Below are positions 23,277 to 34,668 of a DNA stretch of 64,000 nucleotides, in pieces. The translations under genes and the position numbers were made by a program. Position 1 is the stretch's first letter. Each line of letters begins with the position of its first letter. Below the pieces are notes generated by a model. It had not been told where the DNA came from. It ran no database searches and saw only the letters and a program-made list of their open reading frames with translations. Source of the stretch: Paramyrothecium sp. XJ0827 (taxonomy: Eukaryota > Ascomycota > Sordariomycetes > Hypocreales > Stachybotryaceae); NCBI GenBank assembly GCA_020881915.1, contig JAJFPB010000001.1, forward strand, positions 3,348,001-3,412,000, written 5' to 3'.

Positions 23277-24994
23277 ATGCCGCGCCCAAAGAAGACCGTC
23301 GAGCCCAAGGCTCCCGTGGTTCCCGCCCACGTCCCGGCTCCCACCCACGTCCCCATGACCATGATTGCTCCTCCCGCGCCTATTGCTGCCATCCCTCCCC
23401 AGCCAGTCGCCTTGACCCTGGGAGGCGGTCTCCCACAGCACGTTGTGGACAATGAACAGTTCCTCCGCGTGCGCGACTCGGTAAGCATATCTTTTCTCAC
23501 TTCTTCGACCTCCTGTCTCAATCTCCCGCCTATTTTTGTCTGGCTCTCGGCACACCAGAGCACAGTACAGCACGAGGCGCAAAGCGCGGAACAGCCGTCA
23601 TGAGCACCGTGTCTTGCCTCACTGGGGACTTACACCAGTATCTCTACCTTCACGCGCAGTGGCAGCATCGCAATGCGATGCGCCTGCCCAGTGGGTCAGA
23701 ATTGCACCTCAGGTAGCTTGAGGGCTTTGCGCTTGCAGCTCTTTCAATCGTCCTTCATAACCTTTTGAGATTTGCTTTGCAATAAGTCTGTTGTGCACAC
23801 GGTTTTATGCAGTGTCACGACGCGCCTATATGCGGCTTCTCAAGGTGCCCCGCCCTCGGCGCTTTTTTTTGTTTACATGCGTGCGCCGCACCCTTCACGC
23901 GCTGAGCTCCAGCGGCACCGCGCGCTCGCGGGATGGAGCTATGACCCAGGCCAGTGCCTCAGGGCAAGCGTCCTGCTAAGAACACTGATGGCACCACTAA
24001 GCCTTGTCACCATCCTTCTATCGCGTCCACTACCCATACCTACTCAAAGACCGTCTATGTGCATCGGGCCAACATGCTAACCATCTTACCAGGCCGTCGG
24101 TCGTCTCACCATGATGGTCGAGCTTCTTCGCAAGTTCACCGCCGACTACATCCGCCAGACCAACCTTCTCCTTGGAGACTCAACCGCTGAGGCCGCTCAT
24201 GGCGATGTCTTTGCTAACTTCGAGAGCGCTGCTGCCCAGCTCATGATGCCTGTCCCTGAGATGGCGCCGCCCGTTGAGGAGAAGAAGGAGCGCAAGAAGC
24301 GCACTCATGATCCCAATGCCCCTAAGAGGCCCCTGACTCCTTACTTCCTGTACATGCAGCACGCCCGTTCAATCATTGCCAATGACCTGGGTGCTGAGGC
24401 TCCGAAGGGCGCCGTGCAGGAGGAGGGCCAGCGGAGGTGGGCCAACATGACCGCTACTGAGAAGATGGTAAGACCCTTCACACATGACCCTTTCGCGCTC
24501 TCCCCTCCCAAACTAACGCTTACATTCCTCAGGGCTGGAACAACGCCTACCAGTACAACCTGCGCCTGTACAATGCCAAGGTGCACTCATACAAGAACGG
24601 CAACCCTCTTGCCAAGAACATGAGCGATGAGGAGGCGCTCAAGTATGCCGAGGATTTCCACATCCCCATGCCCGAGCTCAAGGACGCCGTTGCCCAGGTC
24701 GAGCCTCAGGCCAATGACCAGGATGCCATCGCTGAGCAGCTGCAGCAAGTTGCCGACGCCCCTGTGCCTGATGCCGGCGCCGAAGAGGAGGAGGAGACTC
24801 CTGCCAAGACCCCTAAGAAGGCCACTGGCGGCCGCAAGCGCAAGACCGCTACACCCGCCGCTGCCGAGGCCGAGACCCCCAGGCCCGCGGCCCCTAGCAG
24901 CCCTGACAAGAAGCGCAGGCGGACGTCTACCAAGGCCGCCGAGGAGAAGGAAGAGCCTAAGAAGTCGGGTCGCAAGAAGACTAAGAGCTCCTGA
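23277..24994 (+). CDS. HMG-box chromatin protein
   Basis: A nuclear DNA-bending protein of 346 residues. Exons are 23277-23480, 24093-24467 and 24533-24994, all in phase 0. The N-terminus (residues 1-68) is Pro/Val/Ala-rich. Residues 69-140 form a helical region reading AVGRLTMMVELLRKF. The HMG box spans about 142-214, starting NAPKRPLTPYFLYMQ and continuing through the W-NN-Y element after the second intron. The C-terminal 100 residues carry an acidic stretch and then Lys/Arg-rich nuclear-localisation-like clusters (GRKRK, KKRRR) with SPxK/TPKK contexts. The first intron is 612 bp, unusually long for this window, with GTAAGC donor and a GCTAAC branch point. It resembles proteins annotated as Nhp6-like in Aspergillus, but is much longer than yeast Nhp6, so I do not transfer that name. 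Confidence 0.9.
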
Positions 24995-25870
24995 GCGTTC
25001 CTAGACTTGTCATGTGTTCTTTCCGTTATTCGACGTATCGCCCTCCCGTCGGGGAGTTTCCTTCAGTCATGATACCTCACCTGGTCAGTGTGTGCTGCGG
25101 CAAATACGTGATACCTCGCGCTGAATACCGATCCGAAGGCGGCTCCGGTCATTCATCAGCCTCGTGGATGGGTAATGTCTTGCTTTCTGTATGATGTAGC
25201 GGGTTCTTCTACGCTCCTATTCAAGGAGTAGGGTTTTCGAGGGGCCGGCTGGGAAATGGATGGTAAAGGATGGTTATGGGTTGAGCAGTCTTAGTATATT
25301 ACACCGGCCGCTGGGTACCCAGAAATACTTCTTTTTTGGTCTCTTATATTATTTCTGCATCATGGCTTGAATGATAAATGAGTATTGTCTCAACAGTGCC
25401 TCGCCCATTGCTTGATGACGTGGTACGTTTCGCCTGAATTTGTGTCTGAGTGACTAGAGTAGAGACCATCCTGCGGACGAAAGCTCACTTTCGATGGGGA
25501 AGTGCATACTCTCAGACAATGAGGGCTTGAATCCCTGGATATCCCTGGCTTTCAATCATTGCACGGCATACTACAGTTGATTGATGGTATAAAATGGACT
25601 GGTACAAATGGTTATACATTCTTCGAAACGTGGCAATTTCAAGGCATCATGTTATGTTTCAAATACTTGTGATTGATTGAATTGAACGAATTGCCTGGCT
25701 GGATTCAGTTCAGTAGGTATCCAGATATCCAAAATCTCTGCACATCATTCCCAAGCACGTTATTAGTCTCAGGAGCGTAACCCGAAGTGCAAAAGGCAAC
25801 ACACAGTCCGCCCCATCGCTCACTTGAGTTGCCTCCGGCCTTCTTTCGAGACGAGCCTCAGTCGCCTGCC
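24995..25870. other. Convergent intergenic region, HMG-box gene to urease
   Basis: This contains the two 3' ends of converging transcripts. AT content rises at about 25300-25700. No coding or RNA feature is supported. Confidence 0.5.
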
Positions 25871-26677
25871 TCAGAAGACGAAGAACTGCTGCGTCAGAGG
25901 GAGCGTCTCCGCGGGCTCGGCGTCGCACACCTTGCCGTCGGCCTCGACGACGTACGACTCCGGATCGACCCTCATGCGGGGCTGGGCGCTGTTGTACTTC
26001 ATGTCCTGCTTGCCGACGGAGCGGCAGCCCTTGACGGCCTCGACGCGGCTGCGCAGGCCGTACGAGGCGATGGCGCCGGAGGAGATGGAGGACTGGGACA
26101 CGAAGAGGACCTTGGACTCGCGGACGAGCGGGGCAAACATGGGCCGTCCGATGATGGGTTGCACGGTGGGGATGGAGGCATTGGGGTCGCCCTGGACGAT
26201 GGAGGAGGGATAGTTAGTTTCGCAGGTCGGATCCGAACCAGGGAAGGGGGGGGAAAGGATTCTCACCATTTGCGCGTAGGCTATCAGCCCGCTCTTGATG
26301 ACGAGGGACGGCTTGGTCCCGAACCACGCGGGGTCCCAGATGACCAGGTCCGCCAGCTTGCCGACCTCGACGCTGCCAACGAGGTGGCCGAAACCCTGGG
26401 CCAGCGCCGGGTTGATGGTGCACTTGCTGATGTACCTCTTGACCCGGAAGTTGTCGGCGCCGGAGCCCTCGTCCTCCGGGAGGCGGCCGCGCTGCAGCTT
26501 GTTCTTGTGGGCCGTGTTCCAGCTCCGCAGCGAGACCTCGCCGCAGCGGCCCATGGCCTGGGAGTCGCTGCTCATCATGCTGATGGCGCCCAGGTCGTGC
26601 AGCACGTCCTCGGCGGCGATGGTCTCGGCGCGGATGCGGCTCTCGGCGAACGCCACGTCCTCGGGGATGTTCTTGGA

Positions 26678-26714
<37 letters not shown>

Positions 26715-28858
26715 TCGAGCGTGTTGCGCGTGTAGGGGCGGGTCGGGTTGGTCGACGACGGGAGCACGTTGGGGTGCTCGACGACCGAGACTGCGGGAGA
26801 GACGCCTTGTTAGTGAGTCTGGCGAGTGGAGTGGGAACAGATGGATAGGGGGAGACTTGCTGATGTCGGGTGCGTGGCCTCCACCCGCGCCTTCGGTGTG
26901 GTACGTGTGGATGGTGCGGTTCTTGAAGGCTGCGATGGTCGACTCGACGAAGCCCGACTCGTTGAGCGTGTCGGTGTGGATGAGGCACTGAACGTCCAGC
27001 TCGTCGCACACGCCGAGGCAGGAATCTATGGCGCCAGGCGTCGAGCCCCAATCCTCGTGCAGCTTCAGACCGCATGCGCCCGCGTTGACCTGATCTCGCA
27101 GGCCCTCGGGCGAGCTGTCGTTGCCTTTACCCGTGATGCCGATGTTGACGGGCAGCTCGTCGCAAGCCTGCAGCATCTGGCGCATGTAATGAGCTCCTGT
27201 CCCAAAGTATTAGCAGGAGTATAAGAAGCAGGTCTGTTCTGTGAAGTCTCACCTGGTGTACAGGTAGTCGCCGTCGTGCCGGCACTAGATGAATGTCAGC
27301 TCGTTCGAGTTGGATTCAGTTGCGGACGTGACATACCTTGGGCCAGTTCCTCCACCAAGCATGGTGGTAACTCCAGACGCCAGTGCTTCATCGGCTTGTT
27401 GTGGGCAAATCAGGTGTATGTGCGAGTCAATCGCGCCGGCAGTACAGATCTTGTTCTCTCCGGCCACGACGTCTGTGCATGAGCCCACGACCATGCCGGG
27501 CGTCACACCGTCCATCGTATCTGGGTTGCCGGCCTTGCCGATGCCGACAATCATGCCTTCCTTGACGCCAATGTCCGCTTTGTAGATGCCCGTCCAGTCG
27601 ACGATGAGAGCATTGAGAACCACCATGTCCAGCGTTTCCTTGTCTGACCGACCGGTTGCCTGTCCCATGCCGTCTCGAAGGGTCTTTCCTCCGCCAAACT
27701 TACACTCGTCACCGTAAACAGTGAAGTCCTTCTCGACCTTGATCCACAGATCAGTGCTTCCCAGACGGACGACATCACCAGTAGTAGGGCCGAACATGGT
27801 CGCGTAAGCCTGACGCTCGATCTTGAACACATCAATGAAGGCTGCATCGCCAACTGGTTCAGGGGTATGCGAGAACCCAGCCTGCTGCAATTTGTTCACG
27901 ATCTCGTCAACTCGCCAGAGTTCAACTCCACCCGATGCAAGGTTGTTGCCTCCTCGAATGACACGATTTCCTCCGAGTTCAACTAGGGTGACAGTCTTGG
28001 TGTCGCCGGGTTCGAAGCGCACCGAGGTGCCTGCAGGGATGTCAAGCCGGTAGCCATAACTCCTAGCTCTGTCAAACGCTAGCTGAGGATTGGTTTCGAT
28101 GAAGTGGTAGTGCGATCCGACCTGGATGGGACGGTCTCCCCGGTTCGTGACCTTGAGTCTAGTTCTTTGGCGGTTTTCATTGAGCGTAATGGTTCCCTTA
28201 ACCGTTATGACTGCTCCTGGCTGCTTCTCGTGAACATACTCTTCACTAGCGAGAAGAGGGAAGAGACTGTCGGCCGGGATGGGCAGGAAACTTCCGTATA
28301 AGGCACGGGTCAAGTCTCCGTCATCCGTGCTGATGGGATGATGCACCGTCACGAGGTAGGTTCCGGTGGGAAACGTTCCCTCGACCTGGATCTCATGAAG
28401 AGTGCTGCAGACGGATGGCAAGACATGGCGTCGACCAAGCAGAGTACGACCAAGGCTCATCAGGTCCGCAACAGTGTGGGTGCCATCGCGTATAAGCTCT
28501 TGCAATACGCTACTGATCAGGGCCTAAACTCGACAGTGTCAGCACTTGAATGCACGTTTCATGTTGGGCGCTTACCGTTGCTTCGGAATGGTTGAGCTTG
28601 ACTCCTCTTGCCAATCGTCTCTGGGCGAGCGTGCCCAGTTGCGATATGACAAGCTTGTCAATCTAGAGTGTTCACCGAGTGTTAGACCAACGGAGTATAT
28701 GTGAAGATTTGAGGCAAAGCGTCGAAGGGCTGCCATAGCAGGCTGCTATTGAGAGGTGACCATTGTGGTGTGAGTGAGGGAAGGGGCGCCGATAGTGTAG
28801 CCTGGTCAAGTACAGCATCGATAGGGGCCTTACGAACCTCTCTTGGAACCAAATGCAT
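25871..28858 (-). CDS. ure1: Urease (EC 3.5.1.5)
   Basis: Cytosolic nickel enzyme that splits urea to ammonia and carbamate. It has 835 residues as one fused gamma-beta-alpha chain, normal for fungi. Exons (minus): 28858-28838, 28662-28576, 28523-27337, 27284-27253, 27196-26861, 26790-26267, 26191-25871; every phase agrees. The N-terminus is [17 protein letters not shown]. Active-site residues are present: His404 and His406 (SHIHLI), carbamylated Lys487 (GLKLHEDW), and flap Cys589 with His590 (MVCHHL). Exon 4 is only 32 nt. The intron at 26860-26791 uses a GC donor (GCAAGT), and only that donor restores the conserved DIISVVEHPN. Ni insertion would need accessory proteins not in this window. 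Upstream GATA elements suggest nitrogen repression. Confidence 0.96.
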
Positions 28859-30133
28859 AGCTGAAATGGGCGCACTCTGTGAGATACGCTCCTGAGACAA
28901 TGAGGTCCCTCAATGGTGAATCTGAAGGTCAATTGGCACGAGAAGGTATGTCCTTGGGCAAGTGCCTGGCAATGGGCTGAAGTTGAGATAAGGCCTAGTG
29001 ATAACGGCCGACCCCGCCGGAATTAATTGGTACTGAAGTTTATCAATCGGATCCAGTGCACTAGGACGAATAGATAAAGTTGCCTTGCCTTGCCTACCTG
29101 AGGGAAACTACCTTACCTTAGTGTACCAAGGACAAAATCAGAAGACCAGCGGGAACTGGCTGCCATTTCTCTTCACTGCACTTGAAACCTAGCAAAGCCG
29201 GCGCAACATCAACATGAGATGTCTTTGCGATATCTTGACCTTCTTTCCTGACATTCGCCAAGTGATAAGGAGCTCCATTCGGCAGGGTTGCCGACCCGGC
29301 GCCGTCGCCGTTTCCAAGCTCCTTCCGGCACCGGACCCGTTTGGCCGGGGTGCAAGTAGCCCGTGTAGATGGGAGGACAACCGGGCAGTTCAGTCCTAAA
29401 CGTCCTCTTGAGAAACGAGAAGTGGGGAGTGATCAACAGGAACTAGTGCGGTTCAGTAGAATTTCAGATGCTCAGGAAGCATCGCATCACTGGCGCATTT
29501 GGTCGAGCTCATAACTATACCACAAGTCAACTGACTCAATCATCAATTTTATGACGAGGGATGAAACTCAACGAATGATGCCCGCTGAGGACTATCCCAC
29601 AATCTGGATCACACGTGCCCTCACACGTAAGAACATAGAGCAAGCAGAATGACGGTATCTGACACCAAAAAGTTGGGGTTGCTTGGCTCACGCAAACGAA
29701 GAAGGGCTTAAGAGGATAATGGTGTCCACGTTTTGACGCAGTGTATGAAGCAGATCCTGGAGTGTCACAAAAATAAATCCCCACAAGCAGTAGCTGGTTG
29801 GATAGCTAGGTAGTCTCACCGTGCCTTTAGGTCAAGAAATTGAAAGTAGTCTCTCGGTAATTACGTTTGAAGGCGCGTAGACGAGCAGCAGCGGCATTGT
29901 TTCGAACCCACGGCTGAGCGCAGCTCTTGCCATTCACATGTATCATATCATGGTCATTCTATAAAGTGCTAGAATGCGACGGCAATATATCATACATAGC
30001 ATATTCGCCCCTCGCGACGGTGCGCACCCGGCCAAGACCGCGGCCTGCCTGAACGCCGACTCCAAAGCACCCATACTCCAACAATCCAGGAATACAACAC
30101 GCCTTCCCAGTGAGAACCGGCAGCGAAATGAAA
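28859..30133. other. Intergenic region between urease and ADA3
   Basis: Both flanking genes lie on the minus strand, so this holds the urease promoter and the ADA3 3' end. Five HGATAR sites are listed separately. A TTGCC/CCTACCTTACC-rich stretch lies near 29083-29125. No gene or RNA is supported. Confidence 0.5.
28986..29269. promoter_or_regulatory. HGATAR cluster upstream of urease
   Basis: Five matches to the GATA-factor consensus HGATAR: AGATAAG (28986), TGATAA (28999), TGATAAA on the minus strand (29045-29039), AGATAAA (29072) and TGATAAG (29263). They lie 130-410 bp upstream of the urease start codon. About one would be expected by chance in this length. AreA/NIT2 binds such sites to activate nitrogen-catabolic genes, so nitrogen control of urease is inferred. 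Confidence 0.55.
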
Positions 30134-32120
30134 TCATTCTTCGTCAATCTCTTCGTCAATCTGCTCCTGCTCCTTCTTGATCAGCTCAGCCATGTCCGTT
30201 GACTTGAAAATAGAACTGTTCGGATCTGACTCCCGTGGGACCTTGCCCAAGCTTTCGTCGTCGAAGACTGACCCAATGGTGTCGATCCACCGACGACGAC
30301 GCTCCATCAGTGTCTTGGTAAGATCACCAATGCCAGGTCGTGCCATGCCTGCCGCGCCGCCTACAACGTGCGACCCGCCACCGGCACCTCCGGGACGCTT
30401 CGTCTTCTTGCTCTTGCCCATTGTACGGGTCCGCTTCAGGTACGCGGCCTGCACCTGCGAGTCCAGGTCCTCAAGAATCGTCTGATATTCTTGATGAGCC
30501 ATCCTCTCGCGTACCAGCTCGGTCAAGCGAGCCTTACGCGCCCCGTTGATCAGCATCTGCTCTTTGAGCCGTGCCTGTAGAACTCGAAGCCTGCCAGCTA
30601 CCTCGTCATCGTAGTGGCCATCGTAGTCCGCATCGAATCCTTCTTGGGGGAGGAAGCCAAGGTATCTGAGCTCTTGCTTCAGCCGCTCGTCCACTTGAGC
30701 ATACTCCAACTTGGGATGAGATGCTTTCTTCCACGCTTCTGTCGAAGACTCTGTCATGAACGTTGCTGGAGGTAAAGGCTGTGTTTTGTCATCTGCATTG
30801 CCATTCTGCTCTTCCCCTACCGTGTCCCCGTTCATGCTCGCATCACCGTTGGTTGCCGGCTTGTCGTCAGAAGCCTGTACGCGTGACTCTGGTCGGAAAG
30901 CCTGCAGGAGGCGAGAGGCAAGAGGCCCTATGGATAGTCCGTCTGTTTCAGCGACACTGTCGTTCATGTTCTCAATCGTGCCTCGAGGCTGATTCGGCGG
31001 GAGCTTCTCTCGGCCCTGCTGAGGCGAGTCGATGGACATGGCTCCATCTTCTTCCGCCCATATCTCCGTATAGTGCCTCTTGCCCCGTTTTGGCATGACA
31101 AATGGCGTGACACGGTCGCCTCGCTCACGAAGGAAGGCCAGATCCTCTTCAGTAAAAGATCGAAAATAGGGATCAATGTACGTCGAAAAGGTTGAGAAGT
31201 TGATCTGACTGGTAGGTTTAGCGCTGCTGAAATCCTTGTCCGGAGGGTCGCCGGCGATCAGGTCGGCAAGGTCGCTTCTCGGGTATGTCGCAACAGAGTA
31301 GATTTCTCGAATTTCCTGCTCGGACATACCTGGGACGACATCTCGAATTTCGTATACGGTTGGATCAGGGAAGGTTGACGGATCTTCGCCAAAGGTTTGC
31401 GACTGGGGTACTTCCCGCCGTGGAGGGGCGCCTTCGTCCTCGGAACTTGATGCTTCCTCCTCCTCTTCTTCCTCCTTGCCTTTCTCCTCTTTTTTCGTTT
31501 TTTCGTCCACCTCCATTGCCGAAGGTGAGGTTGGTCCTACGGGCGACAACGAGGAACTTGCGGAATCATTATCGCGAGAGTGCTTCCGCTTAGCGTCCCG
31601 CAAGGGGGAAGATTGCTCTGTTCAGGATTTCTGGTAAGTATGAAGACAGCGCTGGCAATAATGAGCGGACACGCGTACCTGCATTGCCGCCTTCGGGTGG
31701 AGCTAGGCCGTCAGAAGCTTTCTTCCTCTTGTGCTTGGGTCGTTTCCCTTCCTGATCGCCATCGGTACGCATTCGGTCATAATCGTCAGGTCGCTTCTTC
31801 CGCTCGTCGGCTAGGAATCTCATTCCACGATCGTAAAAGGCGGAACGCTTCTCCATGATGTTAGTGAGACTCTTGAGCTTCTCGAGCATTGCGTCGACGC
31901 TCTTTGAGTCTGGCACCGTGGCATTGGAGGCGCCCTGATCGACGAGATCATCGTAAGACAGGTTTTGGAACAGGATAACTCTCGTGTTGAGGTAGTCAGG
32001 ATCGTATGCCTCCTGCGGAGGGAGACTCGATGTAGGAGCAGGGGTCGAAGTGCGGCTCTTCTGCATCGCGATGGCATTGTTCTTTTTGCTGGTGCCTTTT
32101 TGGCCAGAAGCCGGGGCCAT
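30134..32120 (-). CDS. ngg1: SAGA complex subunit ADA3/NGG1
   Basis: A nuclear transcriptional coactivator of 641 residues that links ADA2/GCN5 in the SAGA acetyltransferase. Exons (minus) are 32120-31679 and 31617-30134. The ATG at 32120 sits in a GCCGCCATGG context. Residues about 40-110 ([19 protein letters not shown]) give a conserved N-terminal block; a Lys/Arg-rich and then Glu-rich linker follows. The C-terminal half includes [18 protein letters not shown] and [16 protein letters not shown], typical of the ADA3 domain, and ends in an acidic tail. For the 61-bp intron I use the second AG (31618), because the earlier AG, 13 nt upstream, leads directly to a stop codon. Assignment rests on these blocks and overall layout. 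Confidence 0.88.
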
Positions 32121-34668
32121 GGCGGCGCTCAAAGTAGCAAGCTCAGCGACTCATATGAGTATGCCAAGCCCAGATGCGTGGTTATTTGCACGGTAACTCA
32201 GGAGAAGGACCCTGTTTGCGTTTGCCGTGATGCGCGCAGCTTCCAGTTCCAAGTATCGATAACCTTGAAAGTCGGACCCCAAACGCGTCGGCACCGGTGC
32301 GCCGGAGCATTATTGTTCCGCACGGCTCTCTGATGACTTACATCATCAACCACGCCCCACCTAAGGTAACCCCACAACTTGGGGAGCTTGGGAGCTTGGG
32401 GGCCGAGACAGCTGCATTTGGGTGTGGGGGTTTTCTGCGACACAACCCGACGTGTTTCTGGCTCCTTTCTCTTTGCAGCGTTGGGTTTCCCGCGTCCGCT
32501 AATAGCCGGTGTCATTTTTTCTAGTCATCGAGGTTGCATTGCCCTATTCCCAATCCCCATTTTTGCAATTCATCTGCCGTGGGAAACACTGTTCTCACCG
32601 CACCGAGTACCTGCTACCTGTTGCTGGGATGGGAAGTAATCACGGACCACTGTACAGAGTAACCCAACGCGCAACGCGGTTCGAACAAGCCAAGCACTTG
32701 TTACACGCCCGTCTCCAAGTTGACACAACCCGGGCCAACTTGCCAGTAGTCGACAGGTACCTACGATCTACTAGCGGTACGGAGTACTGTTCATGACAAT
32801 GCACTGTCAAAGTGTCAAAACAATCCAACACGAGAGCTGTCGCTACCAGCATTTGGCACTAAGCGGATCAAGTACCAAACCCCTGGTAAACGGGCACCAG
32901 AGCAGAGATTAAAAAGCATGTGATTGTGCAAGGCTCGAGACTCGAGTAGCTGGTTTGCAGCGTTTCTATCTATTCACTGTCATTGTTGAGACGTTGGGGA
33001 GACCCACGGTGGATACATTCAGCCCGATATCATGGGTCTCAGAGTGCATTCTGTCCTCTTCGACGAGAAACCCTGGTTGACCCTAGCGGCAGTCGGATGG
33101 CTTCAACGTTGCCTGACTCTCTGGGCTTGTAGTGGCTTTTTCCCGGGCAAGAAGCCAAACCTCACACCCGCAGCAGCCATGCGTTTCATACTGTTTCCCC
33201 CTCATGTTCCTGTGTGAGCACACAGACACGACTCGGCGCTGATCAGTCAATCCATTCGCGGTAGCGTCAACCACTCCATGTGCCGGCGCTGGCCCATCCC
33301 ATTGGTACAGGGCCCGGGACAGCTTCCTCATGTTTGGTGGCCAGCATCCGAGACCCTGCGTTTCCTTTGCCTTCTCCGGCGGATGGACCCCCAATCCTCG
33401 TCGACAAGGGTCTCGGGCGAAAATATCCCTCCTGGGGGTTGTCGCGGTCTTCTGGCGGAAAGGTGTGGCAACCGAGGGGTTGATCTACAGAGGGAAAGGT
33501 GCATTTGGCTTGACTCGATCCGTGATCGCTAGGAACGCCCGCGTTAAACGCGCCATTCAAGTTATTATTCTTTTTTTGCTGTTTTCCAAGCTTGGTCGAC
33601 CAGCACGCGACCTGTCCTCGAGGTGTCTGAACCAGACGCTTCGGGCCCCAGGACCAAAGGCAATTGCTTCAAGTCCAACTGCGTCATATCATTCGGCTCG
33701 TGAAGGGCCCAGCTTGGGATGCTTGGAAGCTTGTCTCTGGTCCCTGGTCCACAAGATTTAGTTCCCAGAGCTTCCCCCGTGGAGCTAGCAGTTCGACTTA
33801 ACTCATTACCGCCAGGGCTGGGAGCTAGAAGCAGCCATGCATCATCGTCCCCTCCTCCCTGAGCCCCACCCACACCAGGCCTGGTTTAATTGGAGCCGAA
33901 CCCACTGAGGTGCGAATCGAGCCGTTTCCTTAGCAGCTACCATGTGCAACACGTTAGTCAAACATGTGCTCCAGTCATTGGCTTACGACACGGCTGAATC
34001 TCTATTCGTCAGTCTGAAAGACGACTTGCTACAGTACAGCAATGCCTGAGGGCGGTATGCGGGGAGCGCGGGTCGCCCTCCTTCTTGTCCTCGACCAATT
34101 GACCATTTACAGGACAGCACAGCACCCTGCCCGTGGACACCAGCGAGCACCGTCTCGAGCACAAGATTTAGCAGAGCCCGCCTCCGTTTCGTCAAGCGAG
34201 CAACTGAGGAGAAGCCAATGCCATGCCATGCCTGGCCTGCCTGGGCGATCAATTCCCCGCCTGCCGTCACAGCACGTCCAACATGGCCCACGGCGCACTT
34301 GTACACTGAGGCAACATTAGGCCGCAGCAAGCCATCTTAGTTGTTGTCTTGTAGCTCCCATGTACATGCGAATGCGGTACCTTGCTCTTCGCTTATCCCA
34401 GGCGTCGTTCCGTAGGTACATCCCTAGCTTGACGAGCAACGGCTCTCCGTCGTCCTCCGTCCTCATACGCTTTGCACATAATGCCCAAAGCGTGTATATA
34501 TCCCGGGGCCTGCATCCGTGTTCCCTCGACTGGCTCCCTCTCTTCTCCCCGACCTCTAATCTCTTCCACCTTTATTTCAACCTTGCTGCCTTCTGAGTAA
34601 TTTCAACACAGCTTAGTTTGCTTGACAGCCTCTCTCCTTCTTCTCTTGAAGAACAATGAGAGAATACC
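32121..34668. other. Divergent intergenic region, ADA3 to BTA1
   Basis: A 2.5-kb promoter region for two divergent genes. It contains GGTACC copies at 32756 and 34376 and a direct repeat of GGGAGCTTG near 32380-32400. The 200 bp before BTA1 are C/T-rich leader. No gene, RNA or long repeat is supported. Confidence 0.5.

Noticed and set aside
25787..26848. A 353-codon plus-strand frame over the urease 3' half
   Set aside because: This is antisense to confirmed urease exons and results from GC-rich third positions. Its sequence is low in complexity and unlike any family I know.
29885..29945. A GGTTCGAAAC-like string on the minus strand suggesting a tRNA T-arm
   Set aside because: The flanking five-base stem does not pair, and no matching acceptor or anticodon arm is present.
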